A DNA stretch of 64,000 nt from NCBI RefSeq assembly GCF_030814435.1, contig NZ_JAUSUW010000006.1, positions 124,001-188,000 of the forward strand, read 5' to 3'. The translations under genes and the position numbers were made by a program. Shown in pieces: positions 35,778 to 45,355 of the stretch (the first letter of the stretch is position 1; the number at the start of each line of letters is the position of its first letter). The notes under the pieces were generated by a model, which saw only the letters and a list, made by a program, of their open reading frames with translations, made no database searches and was not told where the DNA came from. The stretch is from Peteryoungia aggregata LMG 23059 (GTDB lineage Bacteria > Pseudomonadota > Alphaproteobacteria > Rhizobiales > Rhizobiaceae).

Positions 35778-36862
35778 AATCCCTCCATGGCCTGACGGCC
35801 CTGCTTGCCGAGGAGCAGCATCAGAAAGACCGGTGCTCCGAGGATCGCGGTGATGATGCCGATCGGCAGTTCTGCCGGGGCGGCGATCGTCCGGGCAACC
35901 GTGTCGGCGAGCAAGAGGAGTGCCGCGCCGCCGATGGCGGAGGCGGGAAGCAGGAAGCGGTGCGACGGACCAATCGCCAGGCGCAGAAGATGTGGCACGA
36001 CGATCCCGACGAAGCCGATCGAGCCGGCGGCTGCGACGGTTGCGCCACAGGCGGCGGCGACCGCGAGAATGGTCAGGCGCTTCAGTCTCTGCACCGGGAC
36101 CCCCATGTGAAAGGCCGCCGCGTCGCCCAGGATCAGCGCGTCCAGTCCGCGTGCGACGAAGGGGATGATCGCCATCACGAACAGCACGAAGGGCAGGATG
36201 GCGAGGATCTTGGCGGTCGTCGCACCGCTCAACGAGCCCAGCGACCAGAAGGTGATGTCGCGCAGGGCGCGGTCGTCCGCGACGAAGATCAGCAGGCCGG
36301 TTGCGGCGCCCGTCATAGCGGCGATCGCGATCCCCGAAAGGATCAGGGCCGTCGTCGACGTCTGGCCGTTGCGCGTCGCGATCGCGTACAGCAGGAAGGT
36401 GTTGCCCAGGCCGCCGAGAAACGCCATCAGCGGCAGGAATTGCTGGCCAAGCAGCGCCTGAAGGGGGAAGAGAAGGGTCGGCCCCAGCACGATGGCAATT
36501 ACGGCCGCGAGCGCTGCCCCGGAGGTCACACCGACGATGCCGGGATCAGCCAGTGGATTGCGGAAGAGGCCTTGCATCATGGCGCCGGAGACGCCCAACG
36601 CTGCGCCAATCAGCAGGCCCATTGCGGTGCGCGGCAGGCGCACCGCTTCCAGAATGATCAGGTTTTGCTGATCGAGCTGCGCGTGATTGCCAGTCAGGTA
36701 GGCAATAAGATGCGGCATGCCGACGCCGGTTGGGCCAACGACGATCGAGACCAGCACGGCAATGGCGAGAAGGACGGACAGCAGCAGCAGGACCGCGACG
36801 CCGAGCCCGGAGCGGTCTCCGTCGCGTCTGCGAAGCGTCGACATCAGGGCGAGCGTGTTCAC
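35774..36862 (-). CDS. hmuU: Haem ABC transporter permease HmuU
   Basis: This FecCD/BtuC-type permease of 362 aa has about ten hydrophobic segments. It contains LPRTAMGLLIGAALGVSGAMMQ near the start and FVGIVVPHLLRLAIGPSHRFLLP near the C-terminus, both family hallmarks for the substrate path and the ATPase-coupling loop. It lies between hmuT and hmuV with four-base overlaps on both sides. Confidence 0.94.
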   Translation of the reverse strand: MNTLALMSTLRRRDGDRSGLGVAVLLLLSVLLAIAVLVSIVVGPTGVGMPHLIAYLTGNHAQLDQQNLIILEAVRLPRTAMGLLIGAALGVSGAMMQGLFRNPLADPGIVGVTSGAALAAVIAIVLGPTLLFPLQALLGQQFLPLMAFLGGLGNTFLLYAIATRNGQTSTTALILSGIAIAAMTGAATGLLIFVADDRALRDITFWSLGSLSGATTAKILAILPFVLFVMAIIPFVARGLDALILGDAAAFHMGVPVQRLKRLTILAVAAACGATVAAAGSIGFVGIVVPHLLRLAIGPSHRFLLPASAIGGAALLLLADTVARTIAAPAELPIGIITAILGAPVFLMLLLGKQGRQAMEGL

Positions 36863-37746
36863 GGCTTGCTGGCCTCCGGATAGAGCATTGCATGCAGATC
36901 TGCGGCAGCAGCAGCAGCGCGCGGGCCAAGGCCGAGCAGATAGAGGCCGTCCATGGTGAGGAAGGCCTTGTTTCGGCCTGCCGGAGTTGCGGCAAGAGCC
37001 GGAAGGGCGAATGCCTGCTCGGCCGTCAGATGTTGCCCGCCGCCGCTCATCACGAGGATGACATCCGGGGCAGCAGCGATAACCGCCTCATCGGTCAGCG
37101 GCTTGAAGCCGGAGACGGTCGATACTGCGTTTTCGCCACCGGCGAGGCGGATCATGGCGTCGGCCGAGCTTTCGGTTCCGGCCGCCATGACGCGACCGTT
37201 TGCGAGTGACAGCGCGAAGAGGACCTTCTTCTTCGGTCCGCTGGTCGTCTTCACCTTGTCCTCGATCGCCTTGAGGCTCGCCTCGACGGACTTCGCCAGG
37301 TCCTCGGCTTTGTATACGCTGCCAACGGCCTGGCCTACAGCGCGGATCTTGTCCGGGATCGTGGCGGTTTCCGGAGGAGAGGCGATGCTGACAAAGTCCA
37401 AGCCGCTCGCCTTGAGAATGTTGATCGAATCGACCGGACCGGCACCGCCTTCCGCGACGATCAGGTCCGGGGTCTGGGAGAGAACACCTTCGGCAGAGAC
37501 CTGTCGCACATAGCCGATATTCGGCTTCGAGGTTGCTTCCGCCGGATAAAGGCTGGTCGTGTCGACGGCGACGATACGGTCCCCTTCGCCCAGCGCATAG
37601 ATGATCTCCGTCACCGTTCCGCCGATCGATACGATGCGTTTGGCCTCGTCGGCCGATGCATCGAAGGGGGCGGCCAGAGGCAGTCCCAAGGCAAGGACAG
37701 ACGCAAGAGAAAGGGCGTGACGGCGCGACAAGGCAAGGGACAGCAT
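36859..37746 (-). CDS. hmuT: Haem-binding periplasmic protein HmuT
   Basis: HmuT captures haem in the periplasm and delivers it to HmuUV. The 295-aa precursor has a signal peptide (LSRRHALSLASVLALGLPLAA, ending near DASA) followed by RIVSIGGTVTEIIYALGEGDRIV, typical of class III binding proteins, and the ligand-loop region TTSLYPAEATSKPNIGYVR with a candidate haem-ligand Tyr. ATG 37746 is chosen because it begins the signal peptide, while the upstream frame is not conserved in character. Confidence 0.92.
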   Translation of the reverse strand: MLSLALSRRHALSLASVLALGLPLAAPFDASADEAKRIVSIGGTVTEIIYALGEGDRIVAVDTTSLYPAEATSKPNIGYVRQVSAEGVLSQTPDLIVAEGGAGPVDSINILKASGLDFVSIASPPETATIPDKIRAVGQAVGSVYKAEDLAKSVEASLKAIEDKVKTTSGPKKKVLFALSLANGRVMAAGTESSADAMIRLAGGENAVSTVSGFKPLTDEAVIAAAPDVILVMSGGGQHLTAEQAFALPALAATPAGRNKAFLTMDGLYLLGLGPRAAAAAADLHAMLYPEASKP

Positions 37747-37854
37747 GGTTTCGTTCGTACCTGTGATACGGGCGTCTGCCGGCCAGTATGCGCTGGCTGC
37801 AGGTGGCCGATGATGACATTCCAATGTACGGGGCAGGCCCGACATTTAACTTGA

Positions 37855-37867
37855 CTGTGGTACACAG
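37855..37867. promoter_or_regulatory. Inverted repeat CTGTG-GTA-CACAG between divergent haem genes
   Basis: Perfect 5-bp arms flank GTA within a longer imperfect dyad (TTGACTGTG to CACAGGTTTAA). It sits 108 bp from the hmuT start and 124 bp from the monooxygenase start and may bind an iron or haem regulator. It does not match the RirA or Irr consensus sequences I know. Confidence 0.4.
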
Positions 37868-37990
37868 GTTTAAATAGGAAGGCAACAGAGCGCGGTCGTT
37901 CCACCCGTGCGGTTTTCGCGGTAAGCTTGTGAAAGCCGCCCAAGTGCACGGCCTCGACAGACATTCGTTTTCAGAGAGGGATCCAGTCCG

Positions 37991-38335
37991 ATGTACATTG
38001 CCATGAACCGTTTTCGCGTCGTCCCCGGCTTCGAGGAAGCCTTCGAGAACCAGTGGAAGGCACGCGAAGCCCGCCTTGCCGAGATGCCGGGCTATGTCGA
38101 ATTCCACATGCTGAAAGGTGCCAAGGCCGAAGACCACACGCTCTACGCATCCCATACCGTGTGGGAGAGCCATGACGATTTCGTCTCCTGGACCAAGTCG
38201 GACCAGTTCCGCGCGGCGCATGCCCGCGCCGGCGAGAGCAAGGTGCAGTATCTGTCCGGTCCGCACTTCGAAGGCTTTGACGTAATCATCCACGAAGACC
38301 GTTCGGGCAAGCGCTCGAAACTCGAAGCTGCGTGA
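37991..38335 (+). CDS. IsdG/HmuQ-like haem-degrading monooxygenase
   Basis: This 114-aa protein has the antibiotic-biosynthesis-monooxygenase (ABM) fold. The IsdG-type catalytic triad is present at the family positions: Asn6 in AMNRFRV, Trp67 in FVSWTKS and His77 in RAAHARAG. Such enzymes open the haem ring to release iron in the cytoplasm. It is divergent from hmuTUV and followed seven bases later by hutX, completing an uptake, carriage and degradation set. Confidence 0.9.
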   Translation: MYIAMNRFRVVPGFEEAFENQWKAREARLAEMPGYVEFHMLKGAKAEDHTLYASHTVWESHDDFVSWTKSDQFRAAHARAGESKVQYLSGPHFEGFDVIIHEDRSGKRSKLEAA

Positions 38336-38342
38336 GGCCCAG

Positions 38343-38861
38343 ATGGATACGCTGACGCAGACCGACGCAATTCGCCGTGACCGCGCGATCGCGGCCCTTG
38401 CCGAAAAGCCAGACGGCGTCATCGAACAGATCGCCGCCAAGGCGGATGTCACCCCGGCCGAGGTGCTGGGGATCCTGCCAGAAGGTGCAGCCATCGTCGT
38501 TCCTGCGGAACGTTGGGAGCCGATCTGGAAGGATCTGTCCTCGTGGGGCGACATCCTGATGATCGTACACACCGATGACATCGTGCTCGAGGTTGAGGGC
38601 AGCCTGCCCGAGGGCAGCGAAGGCCATGGCTGGTTCAACATCCATGGTGACAGCCCAATCGGTGGCCATATCCGCAAGGAGCGTTGCATCTCGATCGCCT
38701 TCGTCGATCGCGGCTTCCACGGGCGCCGTTCCTGTTCGGTCTGGTTCATGAATGCCGAGGGTCGTGCGATGTTCAAGGTCTTCGTGCGCCGGGACAAGGA
38801 GCGGAACCTGATCGAAGACCAGGTTCAGCGTTTCGAGGCCCTTCGCCAGTCCGCAGCCTGA
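38343..38861 (+). CDS. hutX: Cytosolic haem utilisation protein HutX
   Basis: HutX-family proteins bind haem in the cytoplasm and pass it to the degrading enzyme. The 172-aa length fits, and the sequence shows VLGILPEGAAIVVPAERWEPIWKD-like residues, EGSLPEGSEGHGWFNIHGDSPIGGHI, and RRSCSVWFMNAEGRAMFKVFV near the C-terminus. GAGG precedes the ATG. It is cotranscribed with the IsdG-like monooxygenase gene. Confidence 0.92.
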   Translation: MDTLTQTDAIRRDRAIAALAEKPDGVIEQIAAKADVTPAEVLGILPEGAAIVVPAERWEPIWKDLSSWGDILMIVHTDDIVLEVEGSLPEGSEGHGWFNIHGDSPIGGHIRKERCISIAFVDRGFHGRRSCSVWFMNAEGRAMFKVFVRRDKERNLIEDQVQRFEALRQSAA

Positions 38862-38874
38862 TTGTTCCTGTTGC

Positions 38875-38910
38875 AAAAGGCCGCCGGTCGATATCGATCG
38901 GCGGCCTTTT
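38875..38910. terminator. Rho-independent terminator after hutX
   Basis: GGCCGCCG pairs perfectly with CGGCGGCC around a self-complementary GATATC-centred loop. AAAA and TTTT flank the stem, so it could work in both directions. Confidence 0.85.
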
Positions 38911-38988
38911 GTTGTTTAAGTCTTTCTTTCTTTTGCCTTTAACAGAATCTATGGTCTCAGGCACTTCCTCCACTTACTGGACCCTGCC

Positions 38989-41577
38989 TTGATCCGATTC
39001 TCACAGATCCGCCCGCATTTCGCTGTCGTCCTGATGGCACTCAGTCTGTCTCAGCCCGTCTTGTCTGATCGGGTGTGGGCCCAGGCACCGTCGACGGAAG
39101 GAGGCGCGGGCGCCGCCGTTGTGCCTGCCGAGCCGGTGTCCCCGCCGTCCCAGGTGCCTGCGCCTCCACCTGCAACAGTGGCGGCACCTGCGCCGGCCCG
39201 CGACGAGCAGATTGTCGCCGCTGAGACGCGGATCGAGGCTGCGCGCGCGCAATTGGCGGCTCTCAAGACGCAGGTCGAGAAGAACCTGCAGGAAGACAGC
39301 GTCCTTGCCGAACTCAAGGTGAAGGCGGATGCGCTCGTTCGCGAGGCGCTGGCGATCTCTGTCGGCCTCCGGCCGAAACTCGACAGTGTGCAGGCCAGGC
39401 TCGCGGAACTCGGAGACCCGCCCGCAGAAGGTCAGCCGGCGGAGAGCGCCAGCGTGACGGAGGAACGGGCCAGGCTCAATGCATCGCGGGCCGAGGTGAA
39501 TGCGCTTACTGGGCAGGCGGAGGATCTGTCGATCGAGGCGAAGTCGCTCTCCGATCGCATCTCGGACATTCGCCGGGGGCTGTTCACCAGTCGTCTGTTC
39601 GAGCATACGCAGATCAACGGACAGGTGCTGGAAGAGGCGATGCAATCCTTTGCCGCCGATGCCGAGCGCGTTCAACGAAGCATTTCAAGCTGGATCGGCT
39701 TCGTCATCAAGTTCAAGGCGCTGCCGCTGGCGATTGCAATCGTTCTGTCGCTCTCGCTCGCCTCGCTGATCCTGTTCGCCGAATACCGGCTGTTCGGCCG
39801 CTTCAACCGCCGCGACGTCCAGGTGGAGGATCCGTCCTATCTCAGCCGCCTGTCGGTGGCCTTCTGGTCCACCATCCTGCCGTCACTGGCGCTCAGCTTC
39901 TTCCTTGCGTCGACTTATTTCCTGCTCGATACCTTCAACGTCCTGCGTCCGGATATCGCGCCGATCATCGCCTCTGTCTTCAGTCTCATCGGGCTTGTCT
40001 ATTTCGTCAGCGCGATTTCGCGGGCCGTGCTGGCGCCGCAGGCGCCAAACTGGCGGTTGGTGAAGCTGTCCAATAAGGGGGCGCGTGACGTCGGCATTGC
40101 GATCTACCTGATGGCGCTGGTCAACGGCGTCGATTATGTGGCCGCCGTGATCAGCGAGACCTACAGCTCACCCGTTGTGCTTACGGTCATGAAGAGTCTC
40201 AGCTCATCGGTGATCGTTGGCCTGCTGATCTTTTCGGTGTCCTTTCTGCGACCGGTGCTTTCCGAAAGCGGTGATCCGGCAGCGCGCGGTCGTTACTGGC
40301 CGCGTGCCGTATCGCTGTCGTTCCGGATTATCGGTGCACTGCTGATCGTGGCCGGAGCCATCGGTTATGTCGGTCTCGCTCGTTTCCTGGCGACCCAGAT
40401 CGTGGTGACCGGCGCCGTTCTCGCGACGATGTATATCGGCATTCTCTCCGGCAAGGCGATTTCCGCCCCAAACCAGTTCGGTGAAACACAGGTCGGTCGG
40501 TTCGTGGGACGGCGTTTTCACCTCGGTGCCGTCGGCCTCGACCAGAGCGGCATCGCTGCCGGCCTGTTCATCTATGCCTTCGCCCTTGTGACTGGCGTGC
40601 CATTGATCCTCATGTCCTGGGGGTTCCAGCCGAGGGATCTTCAGCTGTGGCTCTTTAACCTGTTTACCGAAATCAACATCGGTACGATCCGGATCTCAAT
40701 CTTCGGCATCCTTGGCGGCGTCCTGCTGTTTGTCGCTGGCCTGGTCGTGACACGCTGGTTCCAGAAATGGCTGGACGGCAATGTCATGGCGCGATCGCAT
40801 GTCGATGGCGGTGTCCGCAATTCGGTCAAGACCGGCGTCGGTTATCTGGGCACCGGCATTGCCGGTATCATCGGCATTTCGGCCGCCGGCATCGATCTTT
40901 CGAGTCTGGCGCTGGTGGCTGGTGCTCTTTCGCTCGGGATCGGTTTCGGTCTGCAGAACATCGTCTCGAATTTTGTCTCCGGTCTCATTCTCCTTGTCGA
41001 GCGCCCCTTCAAGGTCGGTGACCATGTGATCACCGGCGCGAACGAAGGTATCGTCAAGCGGATCTCGGTCCGTGCCACGGAAATCGAGACCTTCCGGCGG
41101 CAGTCAATCATCGTGCCGAACTCCGAGTTGATCAATTCGCCGCTCGGCAACTGGACACACCGCAATCGCGTCCAGCGCTCCGAGGTGCCGGTAAGTGTCG
41201 CCTATGACGTGGATCCGGAGGAGGTGATCGAGGTTTTGCTGGAGGTCGTCAACGAAAGACCTGACGTCTTGCGCAATCCGGAGCCGCATGTCGAGTTTCT
41301 GCGCTTTGGGGCCTCGTCACTCGATTTCGAGCTGCGTTTTCACCTGGCGGACATGGGGGAGGGCCTGGCCGTGCGCAATCAGGTGCGCATCGAGATCCTC
41401 CGCCGGTTCCGGGCCCGAGGGATCGTCATGCCTTATCCGCATCAGGACGTCATGCTGCATCTCCAGGAGCACGACCGTCAGGTCTTGGTGCGACGGAGGG
41501 GGACGCCGGGTAACAACCCGCGCCCGGAGCCGGAGGAATTGTCACAGGCGCCCGATGATGACAAACTCCTGCCATGA
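38989..41577 (+). CDS. DUF3772-containing MscS-family mechanosensitive channel
   Basis: The 862-aa protein has a signal peptide (ending near VWAQA), a periplasmic Pro/Ala and coiled-coil region with the DUF3772 segment (about 60-230), eleven or so membrane helices, and an MscS core near 610-800. The pore-helix region SLGIGFGLQNIVSNFVSGLILL is followed by the cytoplasmic beta domain VERPFKVGDHVI. It should release solutes under hypo-osmotic shock. The start is TTG 38989, which keeps a good signal peptide. ATG 39034 would truncate it. It is a large member of the family. Confidence 0.9.
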   Translation: MIRFSQIRPHFAVVLMALSLSQPVLSDRVWAQAPSTEGGAGAAVVPAEPVSPPSQVPAPPPATVAAPAPARDEQIVAAETRIEAARAQLAALKTQVEKNLQEDSVLAELKVKADALVREALAISVGLRPKLDSVQARLAELGDPPAEGQPAESASVTEERARLNASRAEVNALTGQAEDLSIEAKSLSDRISDIRRGLFTSRLFEHTQINGQVLEEAMQSFAADAERVQRSISSWIGFVIKFKALPLAIAIVLSLSLASLILFAEYRLFGRFNRRDVQVEDPSYLSRLSVAFWSTILPSLALSFFLASTYFLLDTFNVLRPDIAPIIASVFSLIGLVYFVSAISRAVLAPQAPNWRLVKLSNKGARDVGIAIYLMALVNGVDYVAAVISETYSSPVVLTVMKSLSSSVIVGLLIFSVSFLRPVLSESGDPAARGRYWPRAVSLSFRIIGALLIVAGAIGYVGLARFLATQIVVTGAVLATMYIGILSGKAISAPNQFGETQVGRFVGRRFHLGAVGLDQSGIAAGLFIYAFALVTGVPLILMSWGFQPRDLQLWLFNLFTEINIGTIRISIFGILGGVLLFVAGLVVTRWFQKWLDGNVMARSHVDGGVRNSVKTGVGYLGTGIAGIIGISAAGIDLSSLALVAGALSLGIGFGLQNIVSNFVSGLILLVERPFKVGDHVITGANEGIVKRISVRATEIETFRRQSIIVPNSELINSPLGNWTHRNRVQRSEVPVSVAYDVDPEEVIEVLLEVVNERPDVLRNPEPHVEFLRFGASSLDFELRFHLADMGEGLAVRNQVRIEILRRFRARGIVMPYPHQDVMLHLQEHDRQVLVRRRGTPGNNPRPEPEELSQAPDDDKLLP

Positions 41578-41687
41578 ACGTCACATTCAGCCGCCATTCA
41601 GGCGGAATGCGGCACAAGAGGGGCAGGAGCGATCGGATCCGTACCGACCGCATTTGAGAGGACGGAGCCTTTTGCTCCGCTGTCGGC

Positions 41688-41960
41688 ATGAAGCAGTCAT
41701 ACAGACAACTGTTTTTCGTGATCGGAGGCGTGCTGGTCGCCGGACCGGGGCAGGCAGCCTCAATTCACAATGTCGGACCCTCTGCTGTGGTGCTCGTGGT
41801 GGTCGAGGACGGTAACAGGACCGAACTGGCTCTGGACGCCGGCGGTTCCGACGTCATCTGCACCTCCGGCTGCTTCCTGACGCTGCCGAATGGTGACCGG
41901 ATCGGTCTGGCCGGTGGCGAAAGTGTCGAGATCAAGGACGGCACCGCTACCATCAAGTGA
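41688..41960 (+). CDS. Small exported protein of unknown function (90 aa)
   Basis: The product has a hydrophobic signal segment (LFFVIGGVLVAGPGQAAS) and a mature region of about 65 residues with two Cys (ICTSGCFLTLP) that could form a disulphide. The remaining sequence looks like a short beta sandwich (VVVEDGNRTELALDAGGSD). I recognise no family. It lies alone between the MscS gene and the receiver proteins on the same strand. Confidence 0.7.
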   Translation: MKQSYRQLFFVIGGVLVAGPGQAASIHNVGPSAVVLVVVEDGNRTELALDAGGSDVICTSGCFLTLPNGDRIGLAGGESVEIKDGTATIK

Positions 41961-42114
41961 TGCGCCGGCCACAAGTGCGAATGTCAATGTCGCGATATTC
42001 CTAAATGCTTAACTATGGTGACGGCGGGCGTGCTGGTGCAGGCCTCAGTTAACGGTTCCGCAAATGCCTTTTGATAGATGTCTTGCTACTGGACAAGACA
42101 CACAAAGGCGAGCC

Positions 42115-42939
42115 ATGGCTGTTCTCAGCGTTTCTGGAATGCAATATTCGGGAGAAACCTTTCCCGATATTCGGATCATCCTCGGGGAAGACTCCAACGT
42201 CTTCACGCAGATGATCGGTCAGCGCCTGAAGGAGCTGATGGGCGTGGATGTGGAGATCTGCCGCACGTTCGAAGACCTGCAGATGGCCAACGAGCTATCG
42301 CAGGAGCCGGTCGTTCTTGCGATTTCAAACATCAATCTGCCGGGCGCCGAAAACGGCGAAGCCCTCGAATACCTGATGGACTGCAACATCCCGACCATCG
42401 TCTTCACCGGGACATTCCACGATGAGACGCGCGAGAAGCTGCTGTCCAAGGATGTCGTGGACTACATCCTGAAAGACAACATCTTCGCGGTCGAAATGCT
42501 GGCGGAGTCCGTCTACCGCTTCCTCACCAATCATCGCCACCACGTGCTGATCGTTGACGACAGCCCGACGGCCCGTGCGCTGTTGTCGAGCCGCCTGCGA
42601 CGCTACAACTTCCGTGTGAGCCTTGCGGAAAGTGGCGCAAAGGCGATCGAACTCCTGAAAGCCAATGCGGACATCGCGCTGGTGGTCACCGACTACAACA
42701 TGCCGGACATCGACGGTTTCGAACTGACCCGGCGTATCCGTTCGGTGCGAGGGTCGCATGAACTCAGGATCATCGGTGTTTCGTCTTCGACCAACCGGCT
42801 GCTGTCGGCACGCTTCCTCAAGGTGGGCGGCAACGATTTCATGCTGCGGCCCTTCATCGACGAAGAATTCTACTGCCGCGTCAACCAGAACCTCGACACG
42901 CTGGTTCAAATCAAAGCTGCACAAGCGCGCAAAAAATAG
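42115..42939 (+). CDS. Tandem-receiver response regulator (REC-REC), first receiver degenerate
   Basis: This 274-aa protein consists of two receiver domains and no output domain. In REC1 the acidic pair is GED (Glu25, Asp26), but the phospho-acceptor position is Asn72 (AISNINLPG), so it should not be phosphorylated normally. REC2 has the full set, with LIVDDSPTAR and the acceptor Asp in VVTDYNMPDIDG. It is closely related to the REC-REC part of the next gene, indicating duplication. Its partner kinase is unknown. ATG 42115 starts a natural N-terminus. Confidence 0.9.
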   Translation: MAVLSVSGMQYSGETFPDIRIILGEDSNVFTQMIGQRLKELMGVDVEICRTFEDLQMANELSQEPVVLAISNINLPGAENGEALEYLMDCNIPTIVFTGTFHDETREKLLSKDVVDYILKDNIFAVEMLAESVYRFLTNHRHHVLIVDDSPTARALLSSRLRRYNFRVSLAESGAKAIELLKANADIALVVTDYNMPDIDGFELTRRIRSVRGSHELRIIGVSSSTNRLLSARFLKVGGNDFMLRPFIDEEFYCRVNQNLDTLVQIKAAQARKK

Positions 42940-43025
42940 GTGCGAGATATAACCAACGTCGATAAAGTCCTGCCATTGAGAGGAGACCGCTCGCCGGGCG
43001 TTCTCCTCTAGGCAGCAGGTAGTTC

Positions 43026-44348
43026 ATGTATTTTTCAGAGCAGATTTTGGCGCGGGAACCATCGACGGGTCGCAGCCGTGCGGAGCAGGGACGCATCCTG
43101 ATCATCGAGGACTCGCGGTCGGTGTCCTCGGTCATGCGCCACCGGCTCGAAAGCGATTACTTCTGCAAGGTCACTCAGTGTGCGTCTGCGGATGTCTTTC
43201 ACGAAGTCATGCGCGGCAAGGAGACGTTCGATGTCGCTGTTGTCGATCTGAACCTGCCGGGTGCTGCCGACGGAGAGGTCCTGGACGCGGTGATCGCCGA
43301 AGGCATTCCGGCCATCGTGTTCACGGCGGACTTCAACCGCGACCTGCGTGACCGCTTGCTGCAGAAAGGCGTCGCGGACTATCACGTCAAGAACAACGAA
43401 GGGGCCATTGATCTGGTGGTCTCCTCCGTCGTGCGCCTTCTGGGGAATCGTGACGTCGGCGTGCTTGTGGTCGACGATGTGCCTTCGGCCAGAACCATGC
43501 TCGGGGATCTTCTCCGGGTGCAGAAGTTTCAAGTCTACGAAGCATCGACCGGCCACCAGGCCCTCGGTATCCTGACACGGCAACCGCATATAGAGCTTGT
43601 TGTCACCGATTATCACATGCCGGACATGGACGGCTATGAGCTGACACGCCGCATTCGGCGGGAGCACCGCAGCGATCGGTTGCGCATCATTGGTATTTCT
43701 TCTTCGGCCGACCGCCTCCTGTCAGCCAGCTTCCTGAAGGCGGGTGCAAACGACTTCGTTTATCGCCCCTATGTGATCGAAGAATTGCAGTGCCGGATCC
43801 AGCACAACATCGAGACGCTTGCACAACTGCGTCAGTTGCGGGTGGCCGCCTTCAGCGACTACCTGACGGGGCTGCCGAACCGGCGATACTTCTTCGACGA
43901 GGGGCCTGCGGAAGTTGCTGGCCGCCTGGAACGCAATGAATCCTGCTGCATTGCGATGCTGGACATCGATCATTTCAAGAAGCTCAACGATACCTATGGC
44001 CATGAGATCGGCGACCGGGTTCTGCAGGCCGTGGGTGCAAAGCTGGCACGCAGGCTCGATGGCAGTGGCCATCTTCTGGCACGGCTGGGCGGCGAGGAAT
44101 TCAGCGTGCTGATGCTGGGCGTCGATATCGCGGAGGGTGCGCAGCTTTGCGAAACGCTGCGGGCCGAGATTGCATCGCTGCGTGTCGCGTTCGATGACCG
44201 GGACATCAACGTGACGATCTCCATCGGCCTCGCGGAGATCGCCGGCCGCGAGAGCTTCAGCAATTATCTCGCCGCCGCTGACCAGTTGCTCTACCTGGCG
44301 AAAAGCTACGGTCGGAACCGCGTCTATTCGGAAACGATGCTGTCCTGA
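43026..44348 (+). CDS. PleD-like REC-REC-GGDEF diguanylate cyclase
   Basis: This 440-aa protein has two receivers and a GGDEF output domain. REC1 is intact (Glu28/Asp29, acceptor Asp74 in VVDLNLPG) and so is REC2 (Asp150/Asp151, acceptor Asp195 in VVTDYHMPDMDG). The GGDEF domain has LDIDHFKKLNDTYGHEIGD and GGEEF at 355-359. No RxxD inhibitory site is at the usual spacing. Phosphorylation probably drives dimerisation and c-di-GMP synthesis, as in Caulobacter PleD, though that enzyme has a differently placed second receiver. It is 86 bp downstream of its REC-REC paralogue. Confidence 0.92.
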   Translation: MYFSEQILAREPSTGRSRAEQGRILIIEDSRSVSSVMRHRLESDYFCKVTQCASADVFHEVMRGKETFDVAVVDLNLPGAADGEVLDAVIAEGIPAIVFTADFNRDLRDRLLQKGVADYHVKNNEGAIDLVVSSVVRLLGNRDVGVLVVDDVPSARTMLGDLLRVQKFQVYEASTGHQALGILTRQPHIELVVTDYHMPDMDGYELTRRIRREHRSDRLRIIGISSSADRLLSASFLKAGANDFVYRPYVIEELQCRIQHNIETLAQLRQLRVAAFSDYLTGLPNRRYFFDEGPAEVAGRLERNESCCIAMLDIDHFKKLNDTYGHEIGDRVLQAVGAKLARRLDGSGHLLARLGGEEFSVLMLGVDIAEGAQLCETLRAEIASLRVAFDDRDINVTISIGLAEIAGRESFSNYLAAADQLLYLAKSYGRNRVYSETMLS

Positions 44349-44428
44349 TATCGCGCATCCTGCGCTCTGGTCCCGCCAGTGGCGGGTCCCTATATCCCTG
44401 TGACCTCCCGACAATCCAGAGTGTCCTC

Positions 44429-45355
44429 ATGGCTCCCATCATCTCGATCAAATCTCTGTCAAAGACCTATGGCAACGGGTTCAAGGCACTCGACAATGTC
44501 AGCTTCGATATCGAAGAGGGCGAAATTCTCGCGCTGCTCGGTCCCAATGGTGCGGGCAAGACGACGCTGATTTCGATCATCTGCGGCATGACCAATCCGA
44601 GTGGCGGTCAGGTGACCGTGTCCGGTCACGATGTGGTTCGCGATTTCCGCAAGACGCGGGCGGATATCGGCCTTGTGCCGCAGGAACTGACCACGGACAT
44701 GTTTGAAACCGTGTTCAACACGGTGAGCTTCTCCCGCGGCTTGCACGGGAAGAAGCCCGACCCGGCCTATATCGAGCAGATCCTCAAGGATCTCAGCCTC
44801 TACGAGAAGCGCAACAATGCGCTGCGGGAATTGTCGGGCGGCATGAAGCGGCGGGTGCTGATTGCCAAGGCGCTGTCGCACGAGCCGCGCATCCTGTTTC
44901 TCGACGAACCGACGGCGGGTGTGGACGTCGCCTTGCGCAAGGACATGTGGCAACTCGTGGAGCGACTGCGGCGCACGGGTGTCACGATCATCCTCACCAC
45001 ACACTATATCGAGGAAGCGCAGGGGATCGCCGATCGTGTCGGCGTCATCAACCGGGGCAAGCTTCTGCTGGTCGAGGAAAAGAGCGCCCTGATGCGCAAG
45101 CTCGGTCGCAAGCAGATGACGATCGAATTGCTTGAGCGCATCGAGGCTATCCCGGCGAGCCTTGCTGGCTTTTCGCTTTCGCTTGGGGAAGGTGGCGGGC
45201 AACTCGTCTACGATTATGAACTGGGGAGCGGCAACGGGCAGATTGCCGGTCTGCTGCAGGCACTGAATGCCGCAGGCCTTCGCTTCGACGACGTGTCGAC
45301 ACGCCAGACCTCGCTCGAAGACATCTTCGTCTCGCTGATCGGAGAAGCCGCATGA
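44429..45355 (+). CDS. ABC-2 transporter ATP-binding protein (YadG-like)
   Basis: This 308-aa ATPase has Walker [15 protein letters not shown], signature [15 protein letters not shown], Walker [13 protein letters not shown], and a switch His in [13 protein letters not shown]-terminal extension of about 90 residues follows the nucleotide-binding domain. Its stop overlaps the permease start by four bases. The pair resembles E. coli YadG/YadH and is probably an exporter. The substrate is unknown. Confidence 0.93.
   Translation: MAPIISIKSLSKTYGNGFKALDNVSFDIEEGEILALLGPNGAGKTTLISIICGMTNPSGGQVTVSGHDVVRDFRKTRADIGLVPQELTTDMFETVFNTVSFSRGLHGKKPDPAYIEQILKDLSLYEKRNNALRELSGGMKRRVLIAKALSHEPRILFLDEPTAGVDVALRKDMWQLVERLRRTGVTIILTTHYIEEAQGIADRVGVINRGKLLLVEEKSALMRKLGRKQMTIELLERIEAIPASLAGFSLSLGEGGGQLVYDYELGSGNGQIAGLLQALNAAGLRFDDVSTRQTSLEDIFVSLIGEAA

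Noticed and set aside
44372..44386. A hairpin CCCGCC-AGT-GGCGGG before the ABC exporter gene as a terminator
   Set aside because: No T-run follows it on either strand, and the stem is short. It may be chance in G+C-rich DNA.
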